This document shows, piece by piece, positions 44,042-52,522 of a DNA stretch of 59,398 bases. The stretch is from Candidatus Methanoplasma porotermitis. Lineage in GTDB: Archaea > Thermoplasmatota > Thermoplasmata > Methanomassiliicoccales > Methanomethylophilaceae. Made by a program: the position numbers and the translations under genes. Each line of letters starts with the position of its first letter. The first letter of the stretch is position 1. The notes under the pieces are model-generated. The model did no database searches. It saw nothing but the letters and a program-made list of their open reading frames with translations, and was not told where the DNA came from. The stretch is from the NCBI GenBank assembly GCA_031290095.1, contig JAITOF010000087.1, positions 1 through 59,398 of the forward strand, written 5' to 3'.

Positions 44042-46370
44042 CGCCGGCACCTCCCATTATCTTCCATATCGGGTCGCTCCATGCTTTTCTAAGCTCGGTC
44101 ACAGGTATGTCGGTGCGGGCCCCTTTGATTTTCAGAGAGGCGCCCTTCGTTATCCCTATGCACGTCGCTCCGTCGCCCATGGCGTCCGAGAACGCCTCTG
44201 CGTTTTTCCCATCGACCTCCGCGATCCAGCGGGTGTTGCTCTCCGAATACAGCTTGACGCCTTCCTCCAATCCGCCGATTGCAGTCAGATCGAGCTCTGC
44301 GCCTATGCCTCCGGAGATGCACATCTCCGCCACGGCTACGGCAATCCCGCCGTCGGAGCAGTCGTGGCAACTGAGCACCAGCCTGGAATCCATCGCCCGG
44401 AGCAATCTGTCCATGAGCTCTTTCGCCCTTGCGACGTCGACGCCGGGAACCTTTCCATCCGAGCCGCCGAACTTGCGGAACAGAAGGGAGCCTCCCATCT
44501 CCCTCTTCGTGGAGCCGACGAGGAACAGACAGCTTCCTTCTTTCTTCAGGTCTGCGGTTATCGCTTTCCTGACGTCGTCGATGAGGCCGCATGCAAGTAT
44601 CATCGGCGTCGGAAGGATCGCCCTTCCGCCTGCCGCCTCGTTGTAAAGGCTGACGTTGCCGGAAGGTATCGGTATCCCAAGTCCCTTGGCCGTCTCGCCG
44701 ATGCCCCTTACGGCCTCTCTCATCTCCCCCAGCCTCTCCGGCCTCTCCGGATTCCCGAAATTAAGGCAGTCTGTGAACGCGTTCGGCCTTGCGCCCACTG
44801 CGACTATGTTGCGGCATGCCTCGTCTATGCCGGACTTGCCTCCGTTGTACGGGTCGAGCGCAGTGAACCACGGATTGCAGCCGATCGCGGCCGCCAGGCC
44901 CTTCCACTTTCCCGGCACGGGCATAAGGACCGACGCGTCGCCAGGGCCGGTCTCGTTCATCTTCCCCACCATTGGATGTATGGCTGTCGATGCCCTGACC
45001 TCATGGTCGTACTGCCGTATCGCCCACTCCTTGGAGGCTACGTTGGGATCGGACAGCAGCGTAAGTATCACTTCTTTGTTGCTCGGCAGGTCCGGGAACT
45101 TCTCCTTCGAGCCGTCTGGGACGGAGGGGAGCGCATACGGGCGGACGTACACCGGCCCGCCTGTCAGGAACTCCAAGTCCATGTCGAATATCATCTCCCC
45201 GTTCATGAACAGGCGCATCCTTTGAACGGATGTAGTTTTGGCGATCGGCGTAGCAATAACGTCCCAGAGCGCAAATACCTCAAGCACTTTGGCGACATTG
45301 TCAGGCTTGCATGTGACCATCATCCTCTCTTGGGACTCGGATACCCATATCTCCCATGGAGCAAGCCCCGACTCCTTCAGCGGGACTTTGTCCACGTCCA
45401 CGTCTGCGCCGCATCCGCCCGCCAGGGCCATCTCTCCGACCACGCAGCTGAGCCCTCCTCCTCCGAGGTCCTTCATACCTGTGACAAGATGCTTCTCGTT
45501 CACCTCGAAGCATGCATGCATCACCGGCTCCTTTGTTATCGGGTCTCCAAGCTGCACCGCGCCCCTGGAGTCGTCCTGGGACGTCTCCGTGAGGTCCCTC
45601 GATGCGAAGTTGACTCCGTGTATGCCGTCGCGCCCGGTCCTTCCGCCGACGAGTATCATCACCTCTCCCGGCCCGCCGGCGAAGTTGTTGGCCAGGTCCT
45701 TTCTTTTTACGATTCCGAGGCAGCCGACGTTGACAAGACAGTTGCCAGTGTACCTCTCGTCGAAGAAGAAGCCCCCGGTTATCGTCGGTATGCCGCAACG
45801 GTTGCCATAGTCTCTGATTCCAGACACTACTCCTCCCATGAGATAGCGAGGGTGCTTCACGCCGGGCGGAAGGTCCCCCTTCCTGTCCGGATAGCCGAAG
45901 CACAGCGGGTCCGCAAGGCCTATCGGCTGCGCCCCCATGCACACCACGTCCCTTAGTATCCCGCCTATCCCCGTGGCGGCCCCCCCGTAAGGCTCTATGG
46001 CCGAGGGATGGTTGTGGCTCTCGATCCTCAACGCATACCCGTAATCGTCGTCGAACACCATAACCCCGGCGTCTCCCCTCGAGAGGACGTCGTCCCTGTC
46101 TATTCCGAAAACGAACTCTTTCAGGATGGGTTTGGAGCTCTTGTAGCAACAGTGCTCGCTCCATGCCTGGCCCAGCGCCTGGACCTCTATGTCCGTGGGA
46201 TCGCGGCCTTCTTTTGTAAAATATGTGCGGATGACTTTCATTTCGTCGAGAGACAGGCTCAGGCTCAACGTCGAAGATATCTCCGCTAGCTCGCTGTCTC
46301 CCGCAGACAGGACGCTCACATCGTAAAGCTCGAAGGACGTGTTCCTTCTTCTCAGCAGATCCCTCGACAT
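44034..46370 (-). CDS. purL: Phosphoribosylformylglycinamidine synthase, large subunit
   Basis: A 778-residue small-type PurL that works with separate PurS and PurQ to make FGAM. Motifs are ALGQAWSEHCCYKSSKP near residue 66, RIESHNHPSAIEPYGGAATG near 114, and the glycine-rich second half with SCHDCSDGGIAVAVAE. It lies within purS-purL-purQ, in transcription order, with short gaps. The long open frame on the opposite strand over this gene is a composition artefact. Confidence 0.96.
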   Translation of the reverse strand: MSRDLLRRRNTSFELYDVSVLSAGDSELAEISSTLSLSLSLDEMKVIRTYFTKEGRDPTDIEVQALGQAWSEHCCYKSSKPILKEFVFGIDRDDVLSRGDAGVMVFDDDYGYALRIESHNHPSAIEPYGGAATGIGGILRDVVCMGAQPIGLADPLCFGYPDRKGDLPPGVKHPRYLMGGVVSGIRDYGNRCGIPTITGGFFFDERYTGNCLVNVGCLGIVKRKDLANNFAGGPGEVMILVGGRTGRDGIHGVNFASRDLTETSQDDSRGAVQLGDPITKEPVMHACFEVNEKHLVTGMKDLGGGGLSCVVGEMALAGGCGADVDVDKVPLKESGLAPWEIWVSESQERMMVTCKPDNVAKVLEVFALWDVIATPIAKTTSVQRMRLFMNGEMIFDMDLEFLTGGPVYVRPYALPSVPDGSKEKFPDLPSNKEVILTLLSDPNVASKEWAIRQYDHEVRASTAIHPMVGKMNETGPGDASVLMPVPGKWKGLAAAIGCNPWFTALDPYNGGKSGIDEACRNIVAVGARPNAFTDCLNFGNPERPERLGEMREAVRGIGETAKGLGIPIPSGNVSLYNEAAGGRAILPTPMILACGLIDDVRKAITADLKKEGSCLFLVGSTKREMGGSLLFRKFGGSDGKVPGVDVARAKELMDRLLRAMDSRLVLSCHDCSDGGIAVAVAEMCISGGIGAELDLTAIGGLEEGVKLYSESNTRWIAEVDGKNAEAFSDAMGDGATCIGITKGASLKIKGARTDIPVTELRKAWSDPIWKIMGGAGDE

Positions 46371-46374
46371 CGTA

Positions 46375-46614
46375 TCATCTCACGACGACGCTGTATTTCT
46401 GAATGACCGGGTTGGCCAAAAGCTGTCTGCACATTTCTTCGGCGTGCTTCTTCGCCTCTTCGGCGGGCGCGTCAAGAGTGATCTCGAAGACTTTGACCGT
46501 CCTGACGCTGTCGATACCCTTGAAACCCAAGGACTCGAGGGTCTTCTTCGTGTTGCTCCCTTCCGGGTCTGCAACGCCCTTTTTGAGCTCTATCCTGACG
46601 TCTACCACTGTCAT
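46375..46614 (-). CDS. purS: Phosphoribosylformylglycinamidine synthase subunit PurS
   Basis: A 79-residue PurS, which bridges PurL and PurQ. VDVRIELKKGVADPEGSNTKK and GFKGIDSVRTVKVFEI are typical. ATG 46614 (MTVVDVRI) is chosen over 46623 because it is about 27 bases from the TATA box, giving a leaderless transcript. First gene of the purSLQ unit. Confidence 0.94.
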   Translation of the reverse strand: MTVVDVRIELKKGVADPEGSNTKKTLESLGFKGIDSVRTVKVFEITLDAPAEEAKKHAEEMCRQLLANPVIQKYSVVVR

Positions 46615-46637
46615 CGCCGACATATGGCGCGACCGTA

Positions 46638-46645
46638 ATTAAAAG
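46638..46645 (-). promoter_or_regulatory. TATA box of the purSLQ operon
   Basis: On the - strand CTTTTAATTA is centred about 27 bases upstream of the purS ATG, the spacing at which transcription starts at the start codon. Confidence 0.6.
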
Positions 46646-46944
46646 ATTCTGACGGCGCCGACTGCGTTTCGCAAATCATAGGCGGGCGCCAAACCTTGCA
46701 TTCTCTGCACCCCTCCTCCCTCTCGCCCGGCTCGTCCTCTGAGGCGTCGTCGGTCCTCGCCCTGAGAGTCTCCCTGGAGGGCTTTTGAGGCTGGAGGAAC
46801 CCGTCTCCGTCTTCCAGCAACATCGCGCCCTCTGCGAGTTCGTGCGGAACGGCGTCTTCCAGTCGTCATGCCGTTCCAGGCGTCGTGCTTGTCGCACACG
46901 GCAAGATAGGGGGGCCTCGGCCTCTGAATCGAACCCTGTTCCGC
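46646..46944. other. Gap with a possible broken small zinc-finger gene
   Basis: No confident gene. On the - strand one frame reads AVCDKHDAWNGM (about 46880-46915). After a frame change and a TGA, the next frame reads LEDAVPHELAEGAMLLEDGD... to EEGCRECKVWRPPMICE (46660-46860). Together they resemble a small Cys-containing protein split by a frameshift. The frame then runs through the purS promoter to a TGA overlapping the purS ATG, which may be chance. Pseudogene or coincidence. Confidence 0.3.
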
Positions 46945-47003
46945 AAAAGTTATATTGAAAACTCCGTAAAAGTTATATTGAAAACACAGAAAAAGTTATA
47001 TTG
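46945..47003 (+). promoter_or_regulatory. Three 23-base tandem repeats in the promoter of the second DUF4143 ATPase
   Basis: Units begin at 46945, 46968 and 46991, exactly 23 bases apart. The first two are identical over aaaagttatattgaaaac; the third keeps aaaagttatattg. The third unit's TTATATT lies about 27 bases before the ATG at 47026 and would be the TATA box, so every unit carries a TATA-like core. The layout suggests iterated operators for autoregulation, parallel to the repeat before the first DUF4143 ATPase although the sequences differ. Confidence 0.65.
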
Positions 47004-47025
47004 GCGGCACACATCCAGCATTGGT

Positions 47026-48312
47026 ATGCAAGACAGGCTAAGATCCATAAAGAACAACGTCGAAGGCAAGTACCGCCCGAGGCTGTCGGACACGGCCATA
47101 TCGGAGATGCTGTCCTCATTCGGCGGGGTGCTGATAACAGGACCCAAATGGTGCGGCAAGTCATGGAGCGGGATACGGCACGCCAACTCCGTCGTGTTCG
47201 CGGACGACGACGCCACGAAGGAGAGGGCCGCCCTCGACCCCCGCTCCGTCCTAGACGGCGACTATCCCATGCTGGTCGACGAATGGCAGGAATCCCCCAA
47301 GCTGTGGGACGCGGCAAGGCGGGAGATAGACTTCAACACGAAGAAGGGGCTCTTCATCTTCACTGGCTCCGTGACTCCGCCGACGGATTCGGCATCCCAC
47401 AGCGGGACAGGGAGGTTCGCAGTCGTCCAGATGCGCCCCTTGTCCCTGTTCGAGTCCGGCGACAGCAAAGGGACGGTGTCCCTTTCGCGGCTATTCTCGG
47501 AGGGGAGGACGGACCCGGTCCCCTCGGAGTCCGGATACCTCGAGACGGTGAGGCTGATATGCCGGGGCGGGTGGCCGGCAGGCGTGTGGGGAGGCGCGGG
47601 AGACGCGACGAGGATTCCGCAACAATATCTGAACACGGTCGCAAGGTCCGACATATCCCGCCCGGACGGGAAGTCCAGGGACCCCTCGATCGTCAGAAAG
47701 GTGATGAGGTCGGTGGCAAGGAACAGCGCGACGATGGTGAAGTCGTCCGTGATATCGGCCGACGTGTCCTGCGACGGCGGCAGGGTCTCCGACCAGACCG
47801 TGCGGGCATATCTGGAATCGCTGAAACAGATATTCATGATCGAGGAGCAGAAGGCTTGGACCCCGTCTCTTCGCTCGAAAACAAGGATTCGCGCATCGCC
47901 CAAGATCCATTTCACGGACCCCTCGCTGGCGGCCGCCGCGCTGAACGCAAGCCCCGACGTCCTTTCGAGGGATCCGAAGACGGCGGGGCTGCTGTTCGAG
48001 TCCCTGTGCCACAGGGACGTCTGCGCGTACTCGGACAGCATGACGGGCGAAGTGTGCCACTATCGCGACGACAGCGGCCTGGAGGCCGACTCGATAATAC
48101 AGCTGGCAGACGGCAGATGGGGAGCGGTAGAGGTGAAGCTGGGCCCCCACGAGTACGACAAGGCCGCCTCGAGCCTATCCCGCCTGAAGGAGAAAGTGTG
48201 CGACGAGGCGGGGGAGCCGTCGTTCCTCATGATACTGAGCGGGAGCGGAGGCATGGCGTACACGCGCCCGGACGGCGTGACCGTGGTCCCGATAGACTGT
48301 CTGGGACCATAA
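47026..48312 (+). CDS. AAA ATPase of the DUF4143 family (second copy, divergent)
   Basis: A 428-residue protein with Walker A GPKWCGKS (39-46), Walker B MLVDEWQ (82-88) and a C-terminal DUF4143/nuclease-like region with LEADSIIQL followed by GAVEVKLG. It shares fold and layout with the protein at 158-1516 but little sequence, so it was probably acquired separately. The start at 47026 (MQDRLRSIK) follows the promoter repeats; an ORF from 46885 would run through them and is rejected. The following gap 48313-48543 shows no gene. Confidence 0.85.
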   Translation: MQDRLRSIKNNVEGKYRPRLSDTAISEMLSSFGGVLITGPKWCGKSWSGIRHANSVVFADDDATKERAALDPRSVLDGDYPMLVDEWQESPKLWDAARREIDFNTKKGLFIFTGSVTPPTDSASHSGTGRFAVVQMRPLSLFESGDSKGTVSLSRLFSEGRTDPVPSESGYLETVRLICRGGWPAGVWGGAGDATRIPQQYLNTVARSDISRPDGKSRDPSIVRKVMRSVARNSATMVKSSVISADVSCDGGRVSDQTVRAYLESLKQIFMIEEQKAWTPSLRSKTRIRASPKIHFTDPSLAAAALNASPDVLSRDPKTAGLLFESLCHRDVCAYSDSMTGEVCHYRDDSGLEADSIIQLADGRWGAVEVKLGPHEYDKAASSLSRLKEKVCDEAGEPSFLMILSGSGGMAYTRPDGVTVVPIDCLGP

Positions 48313-48543
48313 GCACCCAGCCGGGCAACCGCGTCCGAACGACGAGATGGCCGTCTAAGGTCGTTAAAAACAGCTCCCAGAGAGGAAAACGCTGGCACTG
48401 TCGAGGATAACGCGGGGTACGGGCCACATAAACAGCCCTTGCCTCCTTTCGCCGTCGTAACGGCATCGTTTCTGCGCCCCGACTCATTCCAAAAGCAATC
48501 GGGGGCCGATTTGCAAAACGCAGTCGCGACGCCCGGGAGGCGG

Positions 48544-49305
48544 TCAGACAGCCGCCTTTCTCCCGAATATGAGATAGCCGGTGTGCGCGACCATGTCGAA
48601 GGACGGCCTGACGCCACCGGGATGGACCTCTATGCCCCTCTGGATGTTTTCCAAGGCATGCACTTCGACGAAGCCCTTGTCACGCAGGGCGTTGACTATC
48701 GATTCGGCTTGGTTCATGTTCGGGACGTACGAGCATATCCGCCCTCCGAACCTCAGGTTGTCATACAAGTTGTCAAGAGCCAGCCACGGGTCCGGCATGT
48801 CTGTGACGAGCGCGTCGGCGACGACATCCGACTGAACGTTCCTGGCATCGGCGACGGTGTATTCCCAATACGCGTCCAGCCCCGTCCTCTTCACGTTTCT
48901 GAGGGCACGCAGGGCGTTCTCTTCTTTGAACTCGATCGTATGGACCTTCCCAGTAGGGGCGACGGCGCCGAGAAGGGCCGTGGTAAGCCCTCCAGACCCT
49001 GCTCCCACCTCCATGACGGTCTTCCCCGACCTTATGTCGCAGTTCAGGAGTATCGTGGCGGCGTCTTTCGGAGTGACGATCTGCGCCCCTCTCTCCAAGG
49101 ACTCCATCAGCTCGACTGTCCCAGGCCTCAGCACCGTGTACCTCTTGCCGACGAAGTCTATAGCCGAGCCGTCGTCCTTCCCTATGAACTTAGACCCGTC
49201 CACCGTCCCGAGAGACGGGACCTGGACCATGCCGTAAGATATCCTGGCCCAGACCCTCTTTCCGAAGGGGTCGAGCAGATACACCGTCTCGTTCTCTTCC
49301 AGCAC
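48544..49305 (-). CDS. trmI: tRNA (adenine-N1)-methyltransferase TrmI
   Basis: A 253-residue enzyme that methylates A57/A58 in the T-loop of tRNA. The N-terminal beta domain (EENETVYLLDPFGKRVWA) is followed by RGAQIVTPKDAATIL and the SAM loop VMEVGAGSGGLTTALL. VTDMPDPWLALDNL holds the conserved Asp-Pro-Trp. The start is a GTG at 49305, five bases before the proS end, in one leftward unit prs-proS-trmI. Confidence 0.93.
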   Translation of the reverse strand: MLEENETVYLLDPFGKRVWARISYGMVQVPSLGTVDGSKFIGKDDGSAIDFVGKRYTVLRPGTVELMESLERGAQIVTPKDAATILLNCDIRSGKTVMEVGAGSGGLTTALLGAVAPTGKVHTIEFKEENALRALRNVKRTGLDAYWEYTVADARNVQSDVVADALVTDMPDPWLALDNLYDNLRFGGRICSYVPNMNQAESIVNALRDKGFVEVHALENIQRGIEVHPGGVRPSFDMVAHTGYLIFGRKAAV

Positions 49306-49309
49306 GGGA

Positions 49310-50713
49310 TCACATCGTGCGCGCGGCGAACGCGGGCTTTGCGGGCTTTCCGCAGATTATGCAGCTTCCGTCGAACTTCTCCGGCCTGAACGGCGTTCCC
49401 AGGATCTTCAGGTCGCGAGCGTCCTCGAACTTGTGGCCGCACTCCTCGCAACCGCACCATCCAAACCTAAGTATCTTGTCCTCGGGGATGTCGTCTAAAG
49501 ACTCGATGTCTTGTATATGGGACTGCTGGATCTTCTCCGCTTTGCAGAGAAGCGATTCTGAAATCGAGTTCAGCACAAGGTCTACGCCTGCCGGGACCGA
49601 CGATGCGTCCATAGTCCCTTTCTCGCCGTTGTCCCTCCGTGCGAACGTCACTACGCCGTTCTCTATGTCCCTGCCTCCGATCTCCAGCCTGAGCGGTACG
49701 CCTTTTGTCTCCCAGTCGTAGTATTTGTTGCCGGGGCGCAGGTCCCTGTCGTCGAGCTTGACCCTGAACCCGGCCGCTGCGAGCGCCGCATGGAGCTTTT
49801 GCGCCTCCGGCCTCACCACGTCGGCGTTGTTTTTCGAATAGATAGGTATGATCACGACTTGGAACGGAGCTATGTCAGGCGGCATTATGAGCCCCGCGTC
49901 GTCGGCGTGCACTCCGATGACTGCTCCCAGCAGCCTCTCGCTCATGCCGTACGTCGTTTGATGCACGTGCTTGTGCTCTCCTTTTTCGTCCTCGTACGTT
50001 ATCTCGTACGGGACGGAGAAGTTCGTGCGGTAGTGGTGCACGGACCCGATCTGCAGAGTCCTGCCGTTGGGCATTACGGTGTCTATCCCCACGGTGTAGT
50101 GCGCGCCAGGGAACTTGTCCCAGTCGGTGCGCACAAGAAGCGAGTACGGAAGGCACAGCCTCTTCGCCAGCCTGCCGACGATCTCGACGTCCTCCTCGAT
50201 CTGCGCCTGTGCGTCCTCCTCCGTCGCATGGCACGTGTGCGACTCGAAGAAGTGGATTTCGCGCACCCTCATGAACGCCCTGGTCTGCTTGGTCTCGTAA
50301 CGGAAAGTGTTCACAATCTGATACACCTTGAGCGGGAGCTCCTGGTGGGACCGGACCCAAAGCGCGAACATGGGGTACATGGCCGTCTCGGACGTGGGCC
50401 TTAGAATCAGCTTCACGTCAAGCTCGTTGACACCCGCATGCGTGACCCAGTACACCTCTGAGTCGAACCCTTTGATGTGATCCTTCTCCTTCTTGAACTC
50501 AGTCTCTGGAATAAGAAGGGGAAAACAGACTTCGTCGTGACCGGTGGCGTCCAGCTCCCGTCTGATGAACGAGTCTATGTTCGTCATCACCTTCCAGCCG
50601 TAGGCTGTCCAGACGTTCATGCCCTTTATGGGGTATCTTTTGTCGGAAAGGTTCGCCTTCTCGACGATGTCGACGTACCAGTCGTTGAAGTTGTCTTCCT
50701 TCTGCAACGTCAC
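49310..50713 (-). CDS. proS: Prolyl-tRNA synthetase (archaeal/eukaryotic type)
   Basis: A 467-residue class II aminoacyl-tRNA synthetase. Motif 2 is in VNTFRYETKQTRAFMRVREIHFFE, quoted in part as TRAFMRVREIHFFE, and LRPTSETAMYPMFALW is typical. A C-terminal zinc-binding domain has CGCEECGHKF and CIICGKPAKPAFAARTM. The start is GTG 50713 (MTLQKEDNFNDWY), overlapping the prs stop as GTGA; the longer frame to 50860 runs antiparallel-free through prs and is not family-like. Confidence 0.95.
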   Translation of the reverse strand: MTLQKEDNFNDWYVDIVEKANLSDKRYPIKGMNVWTAYGWKVMTNIDSFIRRELDATGHDEVCFPLLIPETEFKKEKDHIKGFDSEVYWVTHAGVNELDVKLILRPTSETAMYPMFALWVRSHQELPLKVYQIVNTFRYETKQTRAFMRVREIHFFESHTCHATEEDAQAQIEEDVEIVGRLAKRLCLPYSLLVRTDWDKFPGAHYTVGIDTVMPNGRTLQIGSVHHYRTNFSVPYEITYEDEKGEHKHVHQTTYGMSERLLGAVIGVHADDAGLIMPPDIAPFQVVIIPIYSKNNADVVRPEAQKLHAALAAAGFRVKLDDRDLRPGNKYYDWETKGVPLRLEIGGRDIENGVVTFARRDNGEKGTMDASSVPAGVDLVLNSISESLLCKAEKIQQSHIQDIESLDDIPEDKILRFGWCGCEECGHKFEDARDLKILGTPFRPEKFDGSCIICGKPAKPAFAARTM

Positions 50714-51570
50714 CACGTCCTCTTGATGGCATCTGCGATTATTCCTGCCACCGATATGTTGGAGACCCCGTTCTCCACGGTGTTGCAACAAAGGACGGTG
50801 TCCAAGGAGTTGCCGGTGAGCCTCTCCAGCGCGTTGTTCACGAACACGCCGTGAGTGCATGCCACAGACACGCTCTCCGCGCCGGCCTCTCTGAGGATCT
50901 GCTTCGCCGCGACGATCGTGCCTCCGGTGGAGATCATGTCGTCGACGATCAGGATCCTCTGCCCCTCGCAGTCCAGGTCGGTCTCGGATATCTCGACCTC
51001 AGAACCAGAGAGGCGGGTCTTGTCAAGATGCCCGTACGGTACGCCTATCCTGTCGGCGACGTCCTTGGCGCGTCCCGCCGCGCCTGCGTCAGGGGACAGG
51101 ACCCTGTCTATGTTCCTGTCTTTGAAATACTCGGCTATGGCTGCGGCGGCCTTCAGGTCCACGTGGGGGCAGTCGAAGTAGTCCAATATGCTCTCCTTGT
51201 GGATGTCCACCGTTATGACGCGGTCGCACATGAGGCTGAGGTGCCTTGCCATGACCTTCGCGCTCTCGGGCTCCCCGGGCCTGAACACCCTGTCCTGCCT
51301 GGCATACCCGAAATACGGTATCACGAGCGTGACCGTGCAGGCGCCCATCTTCTTCACGGCATCCTGCAGGAGGAACATCTCCACCAGGTTGCCGTCAGGA
51401 TACGTGTTCTGGACTATCGTCACGTCGTCGTCCAGCGACTCCGTGTCGATGCGGGTGTAGCATTCCCCATCGGGGAACCTTGTCGTGGAAGCCTGAATAA
51501 ACTTGCAGTTCAGGAGTGTTGCGAGCTCTTTGGAAAGGTCTCTGGAAGATGAGCCTCCGACTACTATCAT
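50710..51570 (-). CDS. prs: Ribose-phosphate pyrophosphokinase (PRPP synthase)
   Basis: A 286-residue archaeal PRPP synthase, making PRPP from ribose 5-phosphate and ATP for the purine and NAD genes seen in this window. Motifs are FPDGECYTRIDTES near residue 33, IPYFGYARQDRVFRPGEP near 88, LSPDAGAAGRAKDVADRIG, and the PRPP loop ILIVDDMISTGGTI. It is first in the prs-proS-trmI unit. Confidence 0.96.
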   Translation of the reverse strand: MIVVGGSSSRDLSKELATLLNCKFIQASTTRFPDGECYTRIDTESLDDDVTIVQNTYPDGNLVEMFLLQDAVKKMGACTVTLVIPYFGYARQDRVFRPGEPESAKVMARHLSLMCDRVITVDIHKESILDYFDCPHVDLKAAAAIAEYFKDRNIDRVLSPDAGAAGRAKDVADRIGVPYGHLDKTRLSGSEVEISETDLDCEGQRILIVDDMISTGGTIVAAKQILREAGAESVSVACTHGVFVNNALERLTGNSLDTVLCCNTVENGVSNISVAGIIADAIKRTW

Positions 51571-51804
51571 GAATCCCCGATTCCTATGATATTATAACAA
51601 TGTGCGCATGTATGCGGGTCCGCACGCCCGATGTCGTCAGCGGCGGCCTGTCGGAAACGTCGAAGACCGAGAAAATCCTATGTCGCGTCGCGATCGGCCC
51701 TCACGGAGTTCCTCAAATCCGTACAAAGCGCGACAGGAAATCTGAACACGACGACGCGGACCGAAAGAGGTAAAAACAATCGCAGGGTACGGACGATGCC
51801 GTGT

Positions 51805-52017
51805 GGCAGGGAGTCCGGATTCGCCTGACTTCCACGTGCGGCGAATCCGGAACTGCCTGGCAGGAGGTGATATAGGCGACTATATCCATCGCCCGCCGAA
51901 AAGGCGGTTTCCGTATCCGGATACAGTCTGAGGGGTTGATTATTATAATCGACCTCGACGACCCGTAATCGGGTACGCGTAGGCACCGCGATAAGGGCCC
52001 GACCCCTCCCGGGGTCG
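51805..52017. ncRNA. Hairpin-rich intergenic region, candidate structured RNA
   Basis: Seven consecutive strong inverted repeats in 213 bases without a gene. H1: TCCGGATTCGCC (51814-51825) with 51840-51851, extended by GGCAG/CTGCC. H2: GATATAG-GCGA-CTATATC (51869-51886), a GNRA-type loop. H3: CCGCC-GAAAA-GGCGG (51893-51907). H4: GTATCCGGATAC (51913-51924). H5: 51935-51953. H6: ACCCG-TAAT-CGGGT (51961-51974). H7: CGACCCC-TCCC-GGGGTCG (52000-52017). Strand is unknown; the GNRA loop favours +. I could not match it to RNase P or SRP RNA landmarks. The flanks (51571-51804 and 52018-52225) show no gene, apart from a TATA-like ACTATAAATG at about 52050. Confidence 0.5.
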
Positions 52018-52225
52018 TTAATCACTTCCTAATTATAGATAAAGGGACGGACTATAAATGATTTGCCTGACAACGCCGGCGCGTTTGGAAATCGACGACA
52101 GTCCTGCTGTTTGTCTGTTACCTCTTCGGGATTATCATGCAAGCCTCCGGATCGAACCCGATGAATTTCGAACGTTCCGCGTCCGTTGTCACACTCTTTA
52201 TATTCTGACGGCCATGTTGCGCGTG

Positions 52226-52522
52226 ATGGAGCAGACCGAAATAACCCCGTCGAAAATCGATCGTTATCTGGACGTCACCAAGCGTGCGCTCGACAAGGTC
52301 GCGATCTCCGCGCCGGAGCGCTCGTACAACCGAAGGCTGGCTGACGATTTCCTGAACATGGCCTCGTCATATTACAACGACGCGAAACATTTCAGGGAGA
52401 ACGGGGACTTCGTGACCGCGTTCGCCGCCGTGAACTATGCGCATGGATGGCTGGACTGCGGCGCCCGGATCGGCCTCTTCGACGTGGGCGGAGACGACGC
52501 CCTGTTCACGCTTTTCGAGTAA
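52226..52522 (+). CDS. DUF357 family protein
   Basis: A 98-residue helical archaeal protein. IDRYLDVTKRALDKVAI, FLNMASSYYNDAKHF and FAAVNYAHGWLDCGARIGLF match DUF357, whose function is unknown. A TATA-like CTTTATATT at about 52196-52204 favours starting at ATG 52226 (MEQTEITPSK) as a leaderless message; ATG 52214 is the alternative and the ORF is open to 52058. Its end overlaps the convergent pantoate kinase gene by 17 bases. Confidence 0.82.
   Translation: MEQTEITPSKIDRYLDVTKRALDKVAISAPERSYNRRLADDFLNMASSYYNDAKHFRENGDFVTAFAAVNYAHGWLDCGARIGLFDVGGDDALFTLFE

Noticed and set aside
43890-45956. 688-codon open frame on the + strand over purL
   Set aside because: It is antisense to a clear, full-length purL and its translation is rich in Arg, His, Val and Gly without family features. 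GC-biased third positions create such shadows.
46925-46945. T-loop-like GGGTTCGATTC on the - strand
   Set aside because: T-stem does not pair and no cloverleaf can be formed.
51678-52025. 115-codon - strand ORF across the hairpin-rich region
   Set aside because: The region is dominated by perfect inverted repeats and the translation has no family features; structured RNA or repeats explain it better.
52140-52170. T-loop-like GGTTCGATCC on the - strand
   Set aside because: The stem pairs poorly and no D-arm or anticodon arm is found at the right spacing.
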